From positions 496,001 through 560,000 of the forward strand of contig NZ_CP133016.1 in the NCBI RefSeq assembly GCF_030866745.1: 64,000 nucleotides of DNA, read 5' to 3'. Shown in pieces: positions 49,434-59,964 of the stretch. Every line of letters starts with the position of its first letter. The stretch's first letter is position 1. The position numbers and the translations under genes are program-made. The notes beneath the pieces were generated by a model. It ran no database searches. It had not been told where the DNA came from and worked only from the letters and a program-made list of their open reading frames with translations. Source of the DNA: Sphingomonas flavescens. Lineage in GTDB: Bacteria > Pseudomonadota > Alphaproteobacteria > Sphingomonadales > Sphingomonadaceae.

Positions 49434-51284
49434 GTGACCCTGTCCCCGGCATGGCTTGATGAATTGCGCGCGCGGACGACGCTGTCCGCGGTCATCGCAC
49501 CGTCCGTCAAACTCGTCCGCGCCGGGCGGGAGTTCAAGGCGTGCTGCCCGTTCCACCAGGAAAAGACCCCGTCATTCACGATCAACGACGACAAGGGCTT
49601 CTACCATTGCTTCGGTTGCGGCGCACATGGCGATGCGATCCGATTCCTGACCGACAATCGCGGCATGCCTTTCATGGATGCGGTCAAGGAACTGGCCGCC
49701 AAGGCCGGCATGGACGTGCCCGCGCCCGATCCGCGGGCTCAGGAGCAGGCCGATCGCACCTCCTCGCTGACTGACGTCATGGCGTCGGCCGCCGCCTGGT
49801 ACACCGAGCAGCTCAACGGTCTCGCCGGTGCCGACGCCCGCGCCTACCTCCAGCGCCGCGGCATCGACGCCGATACCGCGCAGCGCTTCGGCCTCGGCTT
49901 CGCGCCCGACAGCCGCGTGGGCCTCAAGCGCGCGCTCGAAAGCGCGGGCGAGGACAAGCTCGTCGAGACCGGCATGCTCATCCAGCCCGAGGAGCGCGGC
50001 AAGGAAAGCTACGACCGTTTCCGCGGTCGCCTGATGATCCCGATCCGCGATCCGCGCGGGCGGGTCATCGGCTTTGGCGGGCGGATCGTGGGCGACGGCG
50101 AGCCCAAATACCTCAACTCGCCGCAAACGGTGCTCTTCGACAAGGGCCGCACGCTCTACAACCTCGACCGCGCCGGCCCCGCCAGCCGCACCGCCAGGCG
50201 GCTCATCGTGGTCGAAGGCTATATGGACGTCATCGCCCTCGACCGCGCCGGCATTTCCGAAGTGGTCGCGCCCAACGGCACGGCGCTCACCGAAGGCCAG
50301 CTCGAGCGCCTCTGGCGCCTCGATTCCTCGCCGATCCTCTGCTTCGACGGTGACAATGCGGGCCGCAAGGCCGCCATCCGCGCCGCGACCCGGGCACTGC
50401 CCCTGCTCCGCCCAGACCGCACCCTGCGCTTCGTTGAGCTGCCCGCCGGTCAGGATCCGGACGACGTCATCAAGGCCCTTGGCCGAGACGCGTTCGAAGA
50501 ACTGATCGCTCGCCCTGAGCCACTCAACGCACGCCTGTGGCGCCACGAGCTTGAAGCCGAGCCCCTGGCGACCCCCGAAGCCTGGGCCGGGCTCAAGGCG
50601 CGCCTGATCGAGCACGCTGCCGCCATCGGCCACGCCGACCTCTCCCGCATGTACCGCGAGGATTGGCTCGGCCGCTTCTTCGAGCAGCGCCGTCCCGCCG
50701 CCGCGCAACGCCCCTTCGCGCAACAGGGCCGACAGCAGCAACGCCGTGGCGCCTTTAAGAACGGCCGCTGGGCCCCGCCCGAGCCGCCCGTCGGAAAGGA
50801 CGCGCGCGACATCGCCGCGGCCGGCATCGACGCGCCGACCGCCCGCGCGCTTATCCTCGGCTTCACCAATTTCCCGGAAGAACTGCCCGCCCATTGCGAG
50901 CAGCTCGCGACGCTCCCGATCGCCGATCAGGGCACGGCCAAGGCCCGCGACTTCCTCGTCAACGCCGCCTTCACCGGCGCGGCGCTTGATCGCGACGGCC
51001 TCGCCACCATATTGGGCACCGATGGATCAACGGGTGGCAACGCCCCGAGGGCCATGGGTTTTTCCTTCACCCGCCGCGACAGCGACCCCAACCGCGCCCG
51101 GAGCGATCTGGCCGCAGCCGTGGAGATCATCGCCGCGGCGGAGGAAGTGGAGCAGGCCCTGGACCATGCAACCGAACGGCTGAAGCGGGATTTCACCGAC
51201 GAAGCCCTGGAAGAACAGCAGCGTCTCGTCGAGGCGCAGCGCGGATTACGACAGAGGCTGGCGCAGCTGGCCGGCACTGATTAA
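49434..51284 (+). CDS. dnaG: DNA primase
   Basis: 616 residues, GTG start. Makes RNA primers for replication. The N-terminal CHC2 zinc motif is [11 protein letters not shown] with [14 protein letters not shown]. The primase core has [20 protein letters not shown], and the TOPRIM residues are in [11 protein letters not shown] and [12 protein letters not shown]. The C-terminal DnaB-interaction region is helical and acidic. Between yqeY and rpoD, the classic macromolecular-synthesis order. Confidence 0.97.
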   Translation: MTLSPAWLDELRARTTLSAVIAPSVKLVRAGREFKACCPFHQEKTPSFTINDDKGFYHCFGCGAHGDAIRFLTDNRGMPFMDAVKELAAKAGMDVPAPDPRAQEQADRTSSLTDVMASAAAWYTEQLNGLAGADARAYLQRRGIDADTAQRFGLGFAPDSRVGLKRALESAGEDKLVETGMLIQPEERGKESYDRFRGRLMIPIRDPRGRVIGFGGRIVGDGEPKYLNSPQTVLFDKGRTLYNLDRAGPASRTARRLIVVEGYMDVIALDRAGISEVVAPNGTALTEGQLERLWRLDSSPILCFDGDNAGRKAAIRAATRALPLLRPDRTLRFVELPAGQDPDDVIKALGRDAFEELIARPEPLNARLWRHELEAEPLATPEAWAGLKARLIEHAAAIGHADLSRMYREDWLGRFFEQRRPAAAQRPFAQQGRQQQRRGAFKNGRWAPPEPPVGKDARDIAAAGIDAPTARALILGFTNFPEELPAHCEQLATLPIADQGTAKARDFLVNAAFTGAALDRDGLATILGTDGSTGGNAPRAMGFSFTRRDSDPNRARSDLAAAVEIIAAAEEVEQALDHATERLKRDFTDEALEEQQRLVEAQRGLRQRLAQLAGTD

Positions 51285-51297
51285 GCGGCGAGAACTT

Positions 51298-53355
<2,058 letters not shown>

Positions 53356-53430
53356 GGTGACGAGCGGCGTCTCAGTTTTCGTCGCGGTTCGCGGCCTGGT
53401 GAATTGCCGACGCCTGAGCTTCGCTGTCGA

Positions 53431-55188
53431 ATGAGATTTAGCAGCCCGCTACCGCTCGCGCCGGTCTACCAAAGCGGCGTCGCGTCGTTCCGGCGGATCT
53501 TCCGCTCGAGCGAAGGTGCGCTGATCGTCCTGTCTGTCGGAATCGGTATCCTCGCCGGTTTGCTCATGGTTTTCCAGCGGGCGATTGCACATGGCGTGCA
53601 GACGCTCATCTACGGCCTCGGCGGCCCGAGCCTCAGCGGTGCAGCGTCAATCAATCCGATCAGCCTGCTCGCTCTCCCGGTCGCCGGTTTCATCCTTGCT
53701 CTTGGTTCGCGCGCCGCGGCACGGCGCTGGCGAACGCCGGTCGACGTCGTCGAAGCCAACGCCCTGCACGGCGGCGCCATACCGCTGCGGGACACGCTCA
53801 TCGTTTGTGCCCAAACGATCGTCTCGAACGGCGCCGGTGCGTCGGTCGGCCTCGAAGCTGCGTACGCGCAGGCCGGCGGCGGGATTGCGTCACAGCTCGG
53901 CCGCTGGCTCCGCCTGCGCCGGGCGGATCTACGCATTCTAGTCGGTGCCGGTGCCGGCGCGGCGGTTGGAGCAGCCTTCGGTGCGCCACTCACGGGCGCC
54001 TTCTACGCGTTCGAGATCGTTATCGGCGCCTACACGCCCGCGGCCATCGCCCCCGTCGCCGCTGCGTGCCTTTCCGCCGCCGTGCTCGTTCGCCTTGCGG
54101 GGGTGGAGGCCTACTTAATCGCGTTGCCCGGTGCCAAAGCCATCACGACGGTCGACTACCTGCTCTACGCCGCGCTCGGTCTGCTCTGCGCCTTCCTCGG
54201 CATTGGTATTATGCGGGGCGTCACTTTCCTGGAAAGTCACGTTCGCCGTTCACCGATACCCGAGCTGTGGCGTCCGGCGATTGGCGGCCTCCTCCTGATC
54301 CCGCTCGCGCTCATCACCCCGCAGGTCCTCTCAGCGGGTCACGGTGCCTTGCACAGCGATCTGGGCGCCGACGTCGGCCTGCGCTTCATTCTCCTCGTGC
54401 TGATCGTGAAGATCGTCGCATCGACCGTCTCGCTCGGCTTCGGCTTTCGCGGCGGCTTGTTCTTTGCGTCGCTGTTCATCGGGTCCCTGGCCGGTCAGCT
54501 CTACGCCGGCGCCATCGCGCACCTGCCCTTCTTCGACAGTTTCGACACGTCCGACGCAGCCCTTATCGGCATGGCGGCAATGGCCGTTGCGGTGGTCGGC
54601 GGACCGATGACCATGTCGATGCTGGTACTCGAAGTCACCCACGACTTTGCACTGACGAGCGTCGCCATCACCGCGGCGTTGTGCTCCAGCACTTTCGTTC
54701 GCGAAACTTTCGGCTTCTCCTTCTCGACCTGGCGTCTTCACACCCGCGGCGAAAACATCCGCAGCGCGCGCGATGTCGGGTGGATGCGTACGCTGACCGT
54801 GGGAAAGATGATGCAGCGCGACACCAAGACCGTTCCTGTAAGCACGACGCTGACCGAGTTTCGTCGCCGCTTCCCGCTCGGCTCGACCAGCAAGGTCGTC
54901 CTCGTCGACAATGCGAGCCGTTATGCCGGCGTTGTCGAGACGGCCAAGGCATTCGACAGCGCGAATACGGACATCGATGTTGCGGCCCTTGGCACGCTGC
55001 GTGACGTGGCCCTCAAGCCCGAGCAAGACGTGCGGTCGGCGATCGAAACCTTCGACCTGAGCGAAGCCGACTATCTCGCGGTGATTGGCGACGACGGCCA
55101 AGTGCTTGGTACCTTGTCGGAACACTACGTCCACCGCCGCTACGCCGCCGAGGTCGAGAAGGCCCAACGGGAGATGTTCGGTGAGTGA
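53431..55188 (+). CDS. CLC-family chloride channel/antiporter with C-terminal CBS-like region
   Basis: 585 residues from ATG 53431. About ten hydrophobic helices, beginning GALIVLSVGIGILAGLLM. The selectivity-filter region reads NALHGGAIP, a divergent form of GSGIP. The second motif is NGAGASVGLEAAYAQAGGG with the external glutamate, and the third is GFGFRGGLFFASLFIGS. GGPMTMSMLVLEVTHDF is typical of CLCs. The last 130 residues, from VGKMMQRDTKTVPVSTTL, are a pair of CBS-like units. Its stop overlaps the next gene's GTG by 8 bp, so the HtrA-like protein is translationally coupled. Confidence 0.9.
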   Translation: MRFSSPLPLAPVYQSGVASFRRIFRSSEGALIVLSVGIGILAGLLMVFQRAIAHGVQTLIYGLGGPSLSGAASINPISLLALPVAGFILALGSRAAARRWRTPVDVVEANALHGGAIPLRDTLIVCAQTIVSNGAGASVGLEAAYAQAGGGIASQLGRWLRLRRADLRILVGAGAGAAVGAAFGAPLTGAFYAFEIVIGAYTPAAIAPVAAACLSAAVLVRLAGVEAYLIALPGAKAITTVDYLLYAALGLLCAFLGIGIMRGVTFLESHVRRSPIPELWRPAIGGLLLIPLALITPQVLSAGHGALHSDLGADVGLRFILLVLIVKIVASTVSLGFGFRGGLFFASLFIGSLAGQLYAGAIAHLPFFDSFDTSDAALIGMAAMAVAVVGGPMTMSMLVLEVTHDFALTSVAITAALCSSTFVRETFGFSFSTWRLHTRGENIRSARDVGWMRTLTVGKMMQRDTKTVPVSTTLTEFRRRFPLGSTSKVVLVDNASRYAGVVETAKAFDSANTDIDVAALGTLRDVALKPEQDVRSAIETFDLSEADYLAVIGDDGQVLGTLSEHYVHRRYAAEVEKAQREMFGE

Positions 55189-56230
55189 ACCCGAACAGCC
55201 GCCCCGCTGGGGGTCGGTCCGAACGCTGCTCATCGGGTGCGCCCTGCTTGCTCTGGTGCTCGGCGGCGCCATCGTCGCGCGGATGGTTTCACCGTCACGG
55301 CCAGGGGTGTCGCGCAAGGAAGCGCCTGCGCAGGCGCCGCGGCCGATCGTCCAGATCGTGCGGCAGCAACCCGATCTGCCGGATCTTTCCGACCTGGTCG
55401 ACCGGACCTGCCCCGCAATCGCGGCCGTCGTTGCTCGCAGTGACCGCGGTGCTGTTCCTGCCGAATCGGCTGCGGGGTTCGCGTATTCGGCAGATGGCTG
55501 GATTGTCGCCGAGGCAGGCGCATTACCCGACGGTCCTCTCGATGTCCTGTTTAGCGATGGCACGCGAGCCTCAATCACTGAGACGCGCACAGATCCCGTG
55601 ACGGGCCTCGTCGTTCTGAAATCGACGGCAAGTCCCGTTGCGCTCGATTTCACGGATCAGCCATTTCCGCGCGTCGGACAGTTGGGCATTCCCCTCACCG
55701 CCCCGGCCGGCCACGGTTGCAGCGCCACCACGTCCATGATCGGCAGCGATTTTCTGGCCGATGGTGGCGGACCCATCGGCTACGTACGCCTGCGGCCAAC
55801 GCCCGACACCTGGGCGACTGGAACGCCGATCATCGGATCGGACGGCCGGGTCCTGGCCGTGGAAGTATCCGGCGAGCCCGGGGCGGCAATCCCTGCGGCT
55901 CTCGCTGCGATCGTTGTCGACGAACTCGTGCGCGACACCCCGTCTTCTTCCGTGGGCTACGGGTTCCGGACAATCGATTTTGCCGGACCCATCGCCGGAC
56001 GCATCGGGGATGTCCGGACCGGCGCCGCCGTGGCCTTTGTGGAGGACGGCTCCTCCGCGCAAAAGGCAGGCCTTCGCGCCGGCGACATTATCACGACCGT
56101 TAACGACCAGCCCGTCTCGGGCGCATCCGAGCTCAGCCGGCTGCTCGATGGCGCCAAGTCCCAAGTCACCTTAGGAGGCCGCCGGCAAAGCGATACCTTC
56201 GAGATTCGCGTCCGCGCGACGAAGGTCTGA
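55181..56230 (+). CDS. HtrA-like PDZ protein with lost catalytic triad (pseudo-protease)
   Basis: 349 residues, GTG start inside the CLC gene (GGAG 7 nt upstream). One N-terminal membrane anchor (TLLIGCALLALVLGGAIVA), a Pro-rich linker, a trypsin-like domain and a C-terminal PDZ domain (FVEDGSSAQKAGLRAGDIIT). The catalytic positions are changed: where HtrA has TNxHV this reads IVAEAGALP (no His); DPxTDLAVLK reads DPVTGLVVLKS (no Asp); GNSGGP reads WATGTPIIG (no Ser). The fold seems intact, so this is probably a ligand-binding, non-proteolytic periplasmic protein acting with the CLC transporter. That pairing is inferred from coupling. Confidence 0.82.
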   Translation: MSEPEQPPRWGSVRTLLIGCALLALVLGGAIVARMVSPSRPGVSRKEAPAQAPRPIVQIVRQQPDLPDLSDLVDRTCPAIAAVVARSDRGAVPAESAAGFAYSADGWIVAEAGALPDGPLDVLFSDGTRASITETRTDPVTGLVVLKSTASPVALDFTDQPFPRVGQLGIPLTAPAGHGCSATTSMIGSDFLADGGGPIGYVRLRPTPDTWATGTPIIGSDGRVLAVEVSGEPGAAIPAALAAIVVDELVRDTPSSSVGYGFRTIDFAGPIAGRIGDVRTGAAVAFVEDGSSAQKAGLRAGDIITTVNDQPVSGASELSRLLDGAKSQVTLGGRRQSDTFEIRVRATKV

Positions 56231-56243
56231 CGTTAGCTTCTAA

Positions 56244-56807
56244 TTACAGCGCGCCGAGCACGTCCTCCGGAAGCTGGATACTGGCGAGCTTCCAGCTCAG
56301 CCCGTGCCGCTCGAAGATGAGGTCGCCGTCCTGGCCCGCCTTGCCCTTCGCATGGAGCTTGAACCCGTTCAGCCCTTCGCGGACAATCTCACGGTTGGCG
56401 GCGCCGAGGCCCGTCGGCTTGTCCGGCGCTCGCTCCGACCCTGCCTCCCCGTACGGCGCGGCATCCTTCGAGCGAGTTCGCTCCATGACGAAAATGGTCT
56501 CAAGCCCCTTTGGCGTAATTACCTGGTCGACCAAGTCATCAGCGATGAGATCGGTCGCAACGATCATGATCGACCCGGTGTTCGAGATTGAACCTGCAGA
56601 GAGCCGGTCGAAATGCGCGTGAACCTGCGCCTTGGTGCTCGCGCGAAGCTTGGGATAATCTACATAGCCGGACAAAGCCGCCGCATCATGCGCCCGCGCC
56701 GCTTCCGCCATCTGCCGCAGCGTCCACCATGGGCTCGCCACGTACCAGGTGACTGCCGCCGCGAGCAGCAGCAGTCCAACGACGATCCAGCCCCGCGTTT
56801 TGCCCAC
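56244..56807 (-). CDS. DUF2939-like membrane-anchored protein
   Basis: 187 residues from GTG 56805-56807. One N-terminal membrane segment (GWIVVGLLLLAAAVTWYVAS) is followed by a conserved-looking WWTLRQMAEAARAHDAAALS, the signature start of DUF2939 domains, and LSGYVDYPKLR. The C-terminal part ends DLIFERHGLSWKLASIQLP. The function is unknown; the domain probably lies in the periplasm. It follows the TonB-C-like gene on the same strand with 5 bp between them. Confidence 0.8.
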   Translation of the reverse strand: MGKTRGWIVVGLLLLAAAVTWYVASPWWTLRQMAEAARAHDAAALSGYVDYPKLRASTKAQVHAHFDRLSAGSISNTGSIMIVATDLIADDLVDQVITPKGLETIFVMERTRSKDAAPYGEAGSERAPDKPTGLGAANREIVREGLNGFKLHAKGKAGQDGDLIFERHGLSWKLASIQLPEDVLGAL

Positions 56808-56812
56808 TTCAA

Positions 56813-57244
56813 TCAGTCTCGTATCCGAATGATGCTTCGCTCGTACACGGCGTCCCAATCGACTTCGACATCGAGCAAACCGCTGGTTGGCACGCCCCCA
56901 GCGTCGACACCAGGCGTGAAGCTCGCCCGGCGCTGCAATAGCTCGCAAGTCTGGCGAACGAGCAGATCTTCAGCGTTGGTCGCCCGCAGAGCGCACGCAT
57001 ACGCGTGTCCCGAGGCGTCAACAAACAACCGCAAGTTCACGATGCCGCGCGGCGCTTTCTTCCCCTGCAACGCTGCCGGAAAATCGTCCGGCGAGAACAG
57101 GCTGATGAGCGACCCGCCGCGCGGCGTCGGCGCGGTGACCGGCAGCCGCGCCATCCCCGCCGCGGGTGGCGCCGGCAGGATCATCACGACGGGCGCCGGC
57201 ACCGCTTGTTGTGTCGCGATCAGAAGTAACGGAAGGAACATCAT
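56813..57244 (-). CDS. Secreted protein with orphan TonB C-terminal domain, copy 1
   Basis: 143 residues: a signal-peptide-like start (MMFLPLLLIATQQAVPAP), a short Pro-rich linker and a TonB_C-like beta domain (GIVNLRLFVDASGHAYACAL, then LLQRRASFTPGVDAGGVPT). It has no long Pro-rich spacer and no ExbB/ExbD-contacting transmembrane helix of a real TonB, so it is not an energy transducer. A close paralogue lies at 58792-59193. Both carry PAALQG and LISLF before the domain and a V-D-W-D-A at the end. Confidence 0.82.
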   Translation of the reverse strand: MMFLPLLLIATQQAVPAPVVMILPAPPAAGMARLPVTAPTPRGGSLISLFSPDDFPAALQGKKAPRGIVNLRLFVDASGHAYACALRATNAEDLLVRQTCELLQRRASFTPGVDAGGVPTSGLLDVEVDWDAVYERSIIRIRD

Positions 57245-57402
57245 CGACAATCCATGGAGCACGAAGCCGAGCCGCGCCAGCCTGGCAACCAGCGCGCGAA
57301 CGCCACCGCGAAGCGTTCGGAAAGCCCTGCGTCATTCCTGGTGGTCGTCATGACCCCTGCCGCCGTTCGTCGAAACCAGCCGTCCTCTTGTCAAATCGAC
57401 GC

Positions 57403-57426
57403 TGCAATTGTAGCGCTACATTTGTA
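57403..57426. promoter_or_regulatory. BlaI/MecI-type operator upstream of the heptad-repeat gene
   Basis: Two dyads in tandem, TGCAATTGTA (57403-57412) and TACATTTGTA (57417-57426), separated by GCGC; the centre TGTAGCGCTACA (57409-57420) is itself a perfect palindrome. TACA-N2-TGTA is the half-site arrangement recognised by BlaI/MecI/CopY repressors. A -35-like TTGTCA is at 57388-57393. The site ends 36 bp before the ATG at 57463, a repressing position. No blaI gene is in the window. Confidence 0.6.
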
Positions 57427-57462
57427 GCACACGCTGCATCAGGTTTGAAAAGGGATGATGCC

Positions 57463-58098
57463 ATGTTGAACTTGTCCACCACCAGATCCGGCCAGCGCGC
57501 CCTCGCCTTTGCCGGTGCGCTCGTGATTTCCCTCGCCACGTTTGCGGTCACCGCGGGTCCGGCACGCGCCGCGACGGCCGAGTCCGGCAACCGCCTCAGC
57601 TACGTGCTGATGACCGGCGACGGCGACAGCATCATGAGCGGGTCGACCGCCGATTACGACGGTGCACGTGCGCTGCGTGCCGGTGGCGCCCCATTGCTCT
57701 ACGTGCGTCAGAATGGGGCCGCGTACGTGATCCGCGATCCCGCGATCCTCCGCCGCGCTGAGCAGATCATGCAGCCGCAGCAGGAGATGGGCCGTCGTCA
57801 GGCGGAGCTTGGGCGGCAGCAGGCGGGCATCGGCGGCCAGCAGGGCGCTATCGGGGCGCAGCAGGGACGGCTAGGCGCGATGATGGCGGCTTCGACGCCC
57901 GCGCAGATGCGCGCCCTCGGCGACCAGCAGCGCGATCTCGGCCGCCGGCAGGAAGCGCTCGGCGTTCAGCAGGCGGCGCTCGGACAACGTCAGGCGGCGC
58001 TAGGCCGCGAGCAGGCGCGCCTTGCCGCGCTTGCCGAACCGCAGTTCCGCGCCCTCCTCGACGAAGCCATCCGCCGCGGCCTCGCCCGGCGCGTCTAG
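57463..58098 (+). CDS. Secreted heptad-repeat protein under a BlaI-type operator
   Basis: 211 residues. The ATG at 57463 has AGGGA 8 nt upstream. The signal peptide ends at PARAAT. An unfamiliar 70-residue domain (SYVLMTGDGDSIMSGSTADY and PLLYVRQNGAAYVIRDPAIL) is followed by about 100 residues of heptad-like repeats: units such as LGRRQEA, LGVQQAA, LGQRQAA and LGREQAR repeat in register, and an earlier block uses GGQQGAI and GAQQGRL. Leucine and glycine recur every seven residues with Gln/Arg faces, giving a likely coiled coil or filament. The tail is RALLDEAIRRGLARRV. The N-terminal part resembles pieces of BlaR1-type secreted regions in sphingomonads. Function unknown. Confidence 0.78.
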   Translation: MLNLSTTRSGQRALAFAGALVISLATFAVTAGPARAATAESGNRLSYVLMTGDGDSIMSGSTADYDGARALRAGGAPLLYVRQNGAAYVIRDPAILRRAEQIMQPQQEMGRRQAELGRQQAGIGGQQGAIGAQQGRLGAMMAASTPAQMRALGDQQRDLGRRQEALGVQQAALGQRQAALGREQARLAALAEPQFRALLDEAIRRGLARRV

Positions 58099-58138
58099 GC
58101 GGCAGCGCGCCGGTGGCGCGCTGTGATAGGCGTGCGGC

Positions 58139-58795
58139 ATGACACGCCTCGAATCGCGCGCGCGCCTGTTCGCCTGCTGCCTGTCCGCCCTCGCCGGCTT
58201 CGTCGACGCCATCGGCTTCATCCAGTCCGGCGGGTTCTTCGTGTCCTTCATGAGCGGTAATTCGACCCGGATGGGCGTCGGCATCGCGGAGAACGGACTC
58301 GCGGCCCTCGTCGCAGCGACGATCATCGCCTGCTTCCTTGGCGGCGTGATCGGCGGCAGCCTCCTCGGCTCGCGGTTCGAAGGGCGGCGGCCGGCGGCGG
58401 TCCTCCTCGCCATCGCCGCGATCATCGGCCTTGCCGCGCTTCTCCAGCAATTCGGCAGCGAGGACTATGCGATTGCGCTGCTGGCGCTCGCGATGGGCGC
58501 GGAAAATGCGGTCTTCGAACGCGATGGCGAGGTCCGCATCGGCGTGACCTATATGACCGGCAGCCTGGTGCGCGTCGGCAACGGGATCGCGGGAGCGATC
58601 CTCGGCCGCGGCGGCAACGGATGGGGCGGATACCTGCTGCTCTGGCTGGGCTTCGTGGCGGGCGTGGCGGTCGGCGCCCTCTCCTTCGGATCGGGCAACA
58701 GCAGCACCCTGTGGGCCGCCAGCGGCGCCGCTTTAGTCCTCGCGATGCTGTCTACGAGAATGTTTGCTTTCGAAGAGTCCCGCCCTGCGATCTAG
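58139..58795 (+). CDS. DUF1275 membrane protein
   Basis: 218-residue integral membrane protein of the DUF1275/YoaK family. Six hydrophobic helices with ALAGFVDAIGFIQSGGFFVSF at the N-terminus and a conserved-looking SGNSTRMGVG between helices. LAMGAENAVFERDGEVRIGV is in the middle and TGSLVRVGNGI follows. The transported or sensed substrate of the family is unknown. It ends convergently with the TonB-C-like gene, stops overlapping by 4 bp. Confidence 0.9.
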   Translation: MTRLESRARLFACCLSALAGFVDAIGFIQSGGFFVSFMSGNSTRMGVGIAENGLAALVAATIIACFLGGVIGGSLLGSRFEGRRPAAVLLAIAAIIGLAALLQQFGSEDYAIALLALAMGAENAVFERDGEVRIGVTYMTGSLVRVGNGIAGAILGRGGNGWGGYLLLWLGFVAGVAVGALSFGSGNSSTLWAASGAALVLAMLSTRMFAFEESRPAI

Positions 58796-59193
58796 CGCTT
58801 GCCAAACTTGTGGAAGATCGCGTCCCAATCGACCGAAAAGTCCAACGTGCCGTTGGTCGGCGCACCGCTGGCGTCCCTTGCCGGCGTGAAGCGCGCGCGG
58901 CGGCGCAGGATGTTGCAGGTCGCCATTTCCAGCACTTGGTCGGCACTCGACCGTATCGGCTGGCAGGCGACAAGGCGTCCGCTCGGATCGGCGGTCAGCT
59001 TGAGGTTGACGACGCCACGCCGGCCTTCCCTGCCCTGCAGGGCCGCCGGATAATCCTCGTAAAAGAACAGGCTAATCAGCGGCTGGCGCGAAACCGGCGC
59101 ATTGACCGCCTTGTCCGTCGCGATCGGGGTCGCCGGCAATGGAGCATGAACCACTGTCTGGGCGACAAGCAAAAGCATCGGAACGAACATCAT
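58792..59193 (-). CDS. Secreted protein with orphan TonB C-terminal domain, copy 2
   Basis: 133 residues, paralogue of the gene at 56813-57244. Signal-peptide-like MMFVPMLLLVAQ, then LISLFFYEDYPAALQG, GVVNLKLTADPSGRLVACQP, RRRARFTPARDASGAPTNG and the ending FSVDWDAIF. It is another TonB_C domain without a TonB spacer or partner genes. Two copies within 2 kb, on the same strand but separated by plus-strand genes, indicate a local duplication followed by insertion or rearrangement. Confidence 0.82.
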   Translation of the reverse strand: MMFVPMLLLVAQTVVHAPLPATPIATDKAVNAPVSRQPLISLFFYEDYPAALQGREGRRGVVNLKLTADPSGRLVACQPIRSSADQVLEMATCNILRRRARFTPARDASGAPTNGTLDFSVDWDAIFHKFGKR

Positions 59194-59271
59194 CGACGCA
59201 CCTCACGGCAAAAGGCCTGCGAGTCCGCAGCCTAGCGCGCGTCGTTGACCCCGTCACACGGAAAAGCTGTC

Positions 59272-59472
59272 TTAGCTGACGAGGCCGGCGTCCGCCTTGC
59301 GCTGCGCTTCGGCTTCGCGAAGCTGTTCCGACTTGCGTGCTTTATTGGCCAGCGATTGCCAGGCGGCTTGCGACCGTTCGCACCGTTCGCGGACATGGTC
59401 GAGCGTTGCCGCCTCGCCCTCAGCCCGCGCCTGTTCGACGCGGGCGAGGAAGAATTCCAGGTTGCTATTCAA
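59272..59472 (-). CDS. Small charged protein coupled to the cold-shock gene
   Basis: 66 residues, starting at TTG 59470-59472 immediately after the cold-shock stop codon. Highly charged and helical (FFLARVEQARAEGEAATLDH and RCERSQAAWQSLANKARKSE), with no signal or membrane segment. Because the start abuts the upstream stop, translation is coupled to the cold-shock protein. Family and function not recognised. Confidence 0.75.
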   Translation of the reverse strand: MNSNLEFFLARVEQARAEGEAATLDHVRERCERSQAAWQSLANKARKSEQLREAEAQRKADAGLVS

Positions 59473-59733
59473 TTACTCGGCCTCGCTCTCTTCCGCGGCC
59501 GATGACGTCGGTTGCGTACCCGCATCGTCACATCCGCGCAGGTTGCCGGCCGCCATCTTGCCACGGCGGTCTTCTTCCAGGTCATAGGCGACGCGCTGGT
59601 TTTCCTGCAGCGTGCGCATGCCGGCGCGCTCGACCGCGGTAATGTGAACGAATGCGTCCTGTCCGCCGCCGTCGGGGGCGATGAAGCCATAGCCTTTGGA
59701 TTCGTTGAAAAACTTGACGGTGCCGTTGGGCAT
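59473..59733 (-). CDS. Cold-shock domain protein
   Basis: 86 residues: a 60-residue cold-shock domain with RNP1 KGYGFIAPDG and RNP2-like AFVHITAV, starting MPNGTVKFFNESKGYGF, then an acidic tail ending SEAE. Single-stranded nucleic-acid chaperone acting in the cytoplasm. A stem around GTGACGGCCG / CGGCCGCTTCAC lies in the leader just upstream (about 59754-59776 in window coordinates) and may fold over the ribosome-binding site GGAAGG. The 231-bp gap to the next plus-strand gene holds this leader and no other gene. Confidence 0.93.
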   Translation of the reverse strand: MPNGTVKFFNESKGYGFIAPDGGGQDAFVHITAVERAGMRTLQENQRVAYDLEEDRRGKMAAGNLRGCDDAGTQPTSSAAEESEAE

Positions 59734-59964
59734 TTAAGGTCCTTCCAGTGACGGCCGAAGAGCGGCCGCTTCACGCTAGGAGCGACAAGAGAAGGAGCGG
59801 CGCTTGGCGCGCCCGGCCTGACATTGCGACTAGTAGCGCTCCCCTCTTAGGCGCATCGTGGCGGAATAGATAGGTTTGGGCTTGGTCCTACGTACTAATC
59901 CCGATCCCCCAGGCTTCCTCATCAAGCTATTTCACGGTGCGTCCCGAGCCATAGGAGGCCGCGC

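Noticed and set aside
49572..50894. 440-residue minus-strand frame within dnaG
   Set aside because: Antisense to DnaG with intact CHC2 and TOPRIM motifs.
59754..59776. Known riboswitch or thermosensor in the cold-shock leader
   Set aside because: A stem is visible, but no named RNA class could be matched from sequence; reported only as a leader feature.
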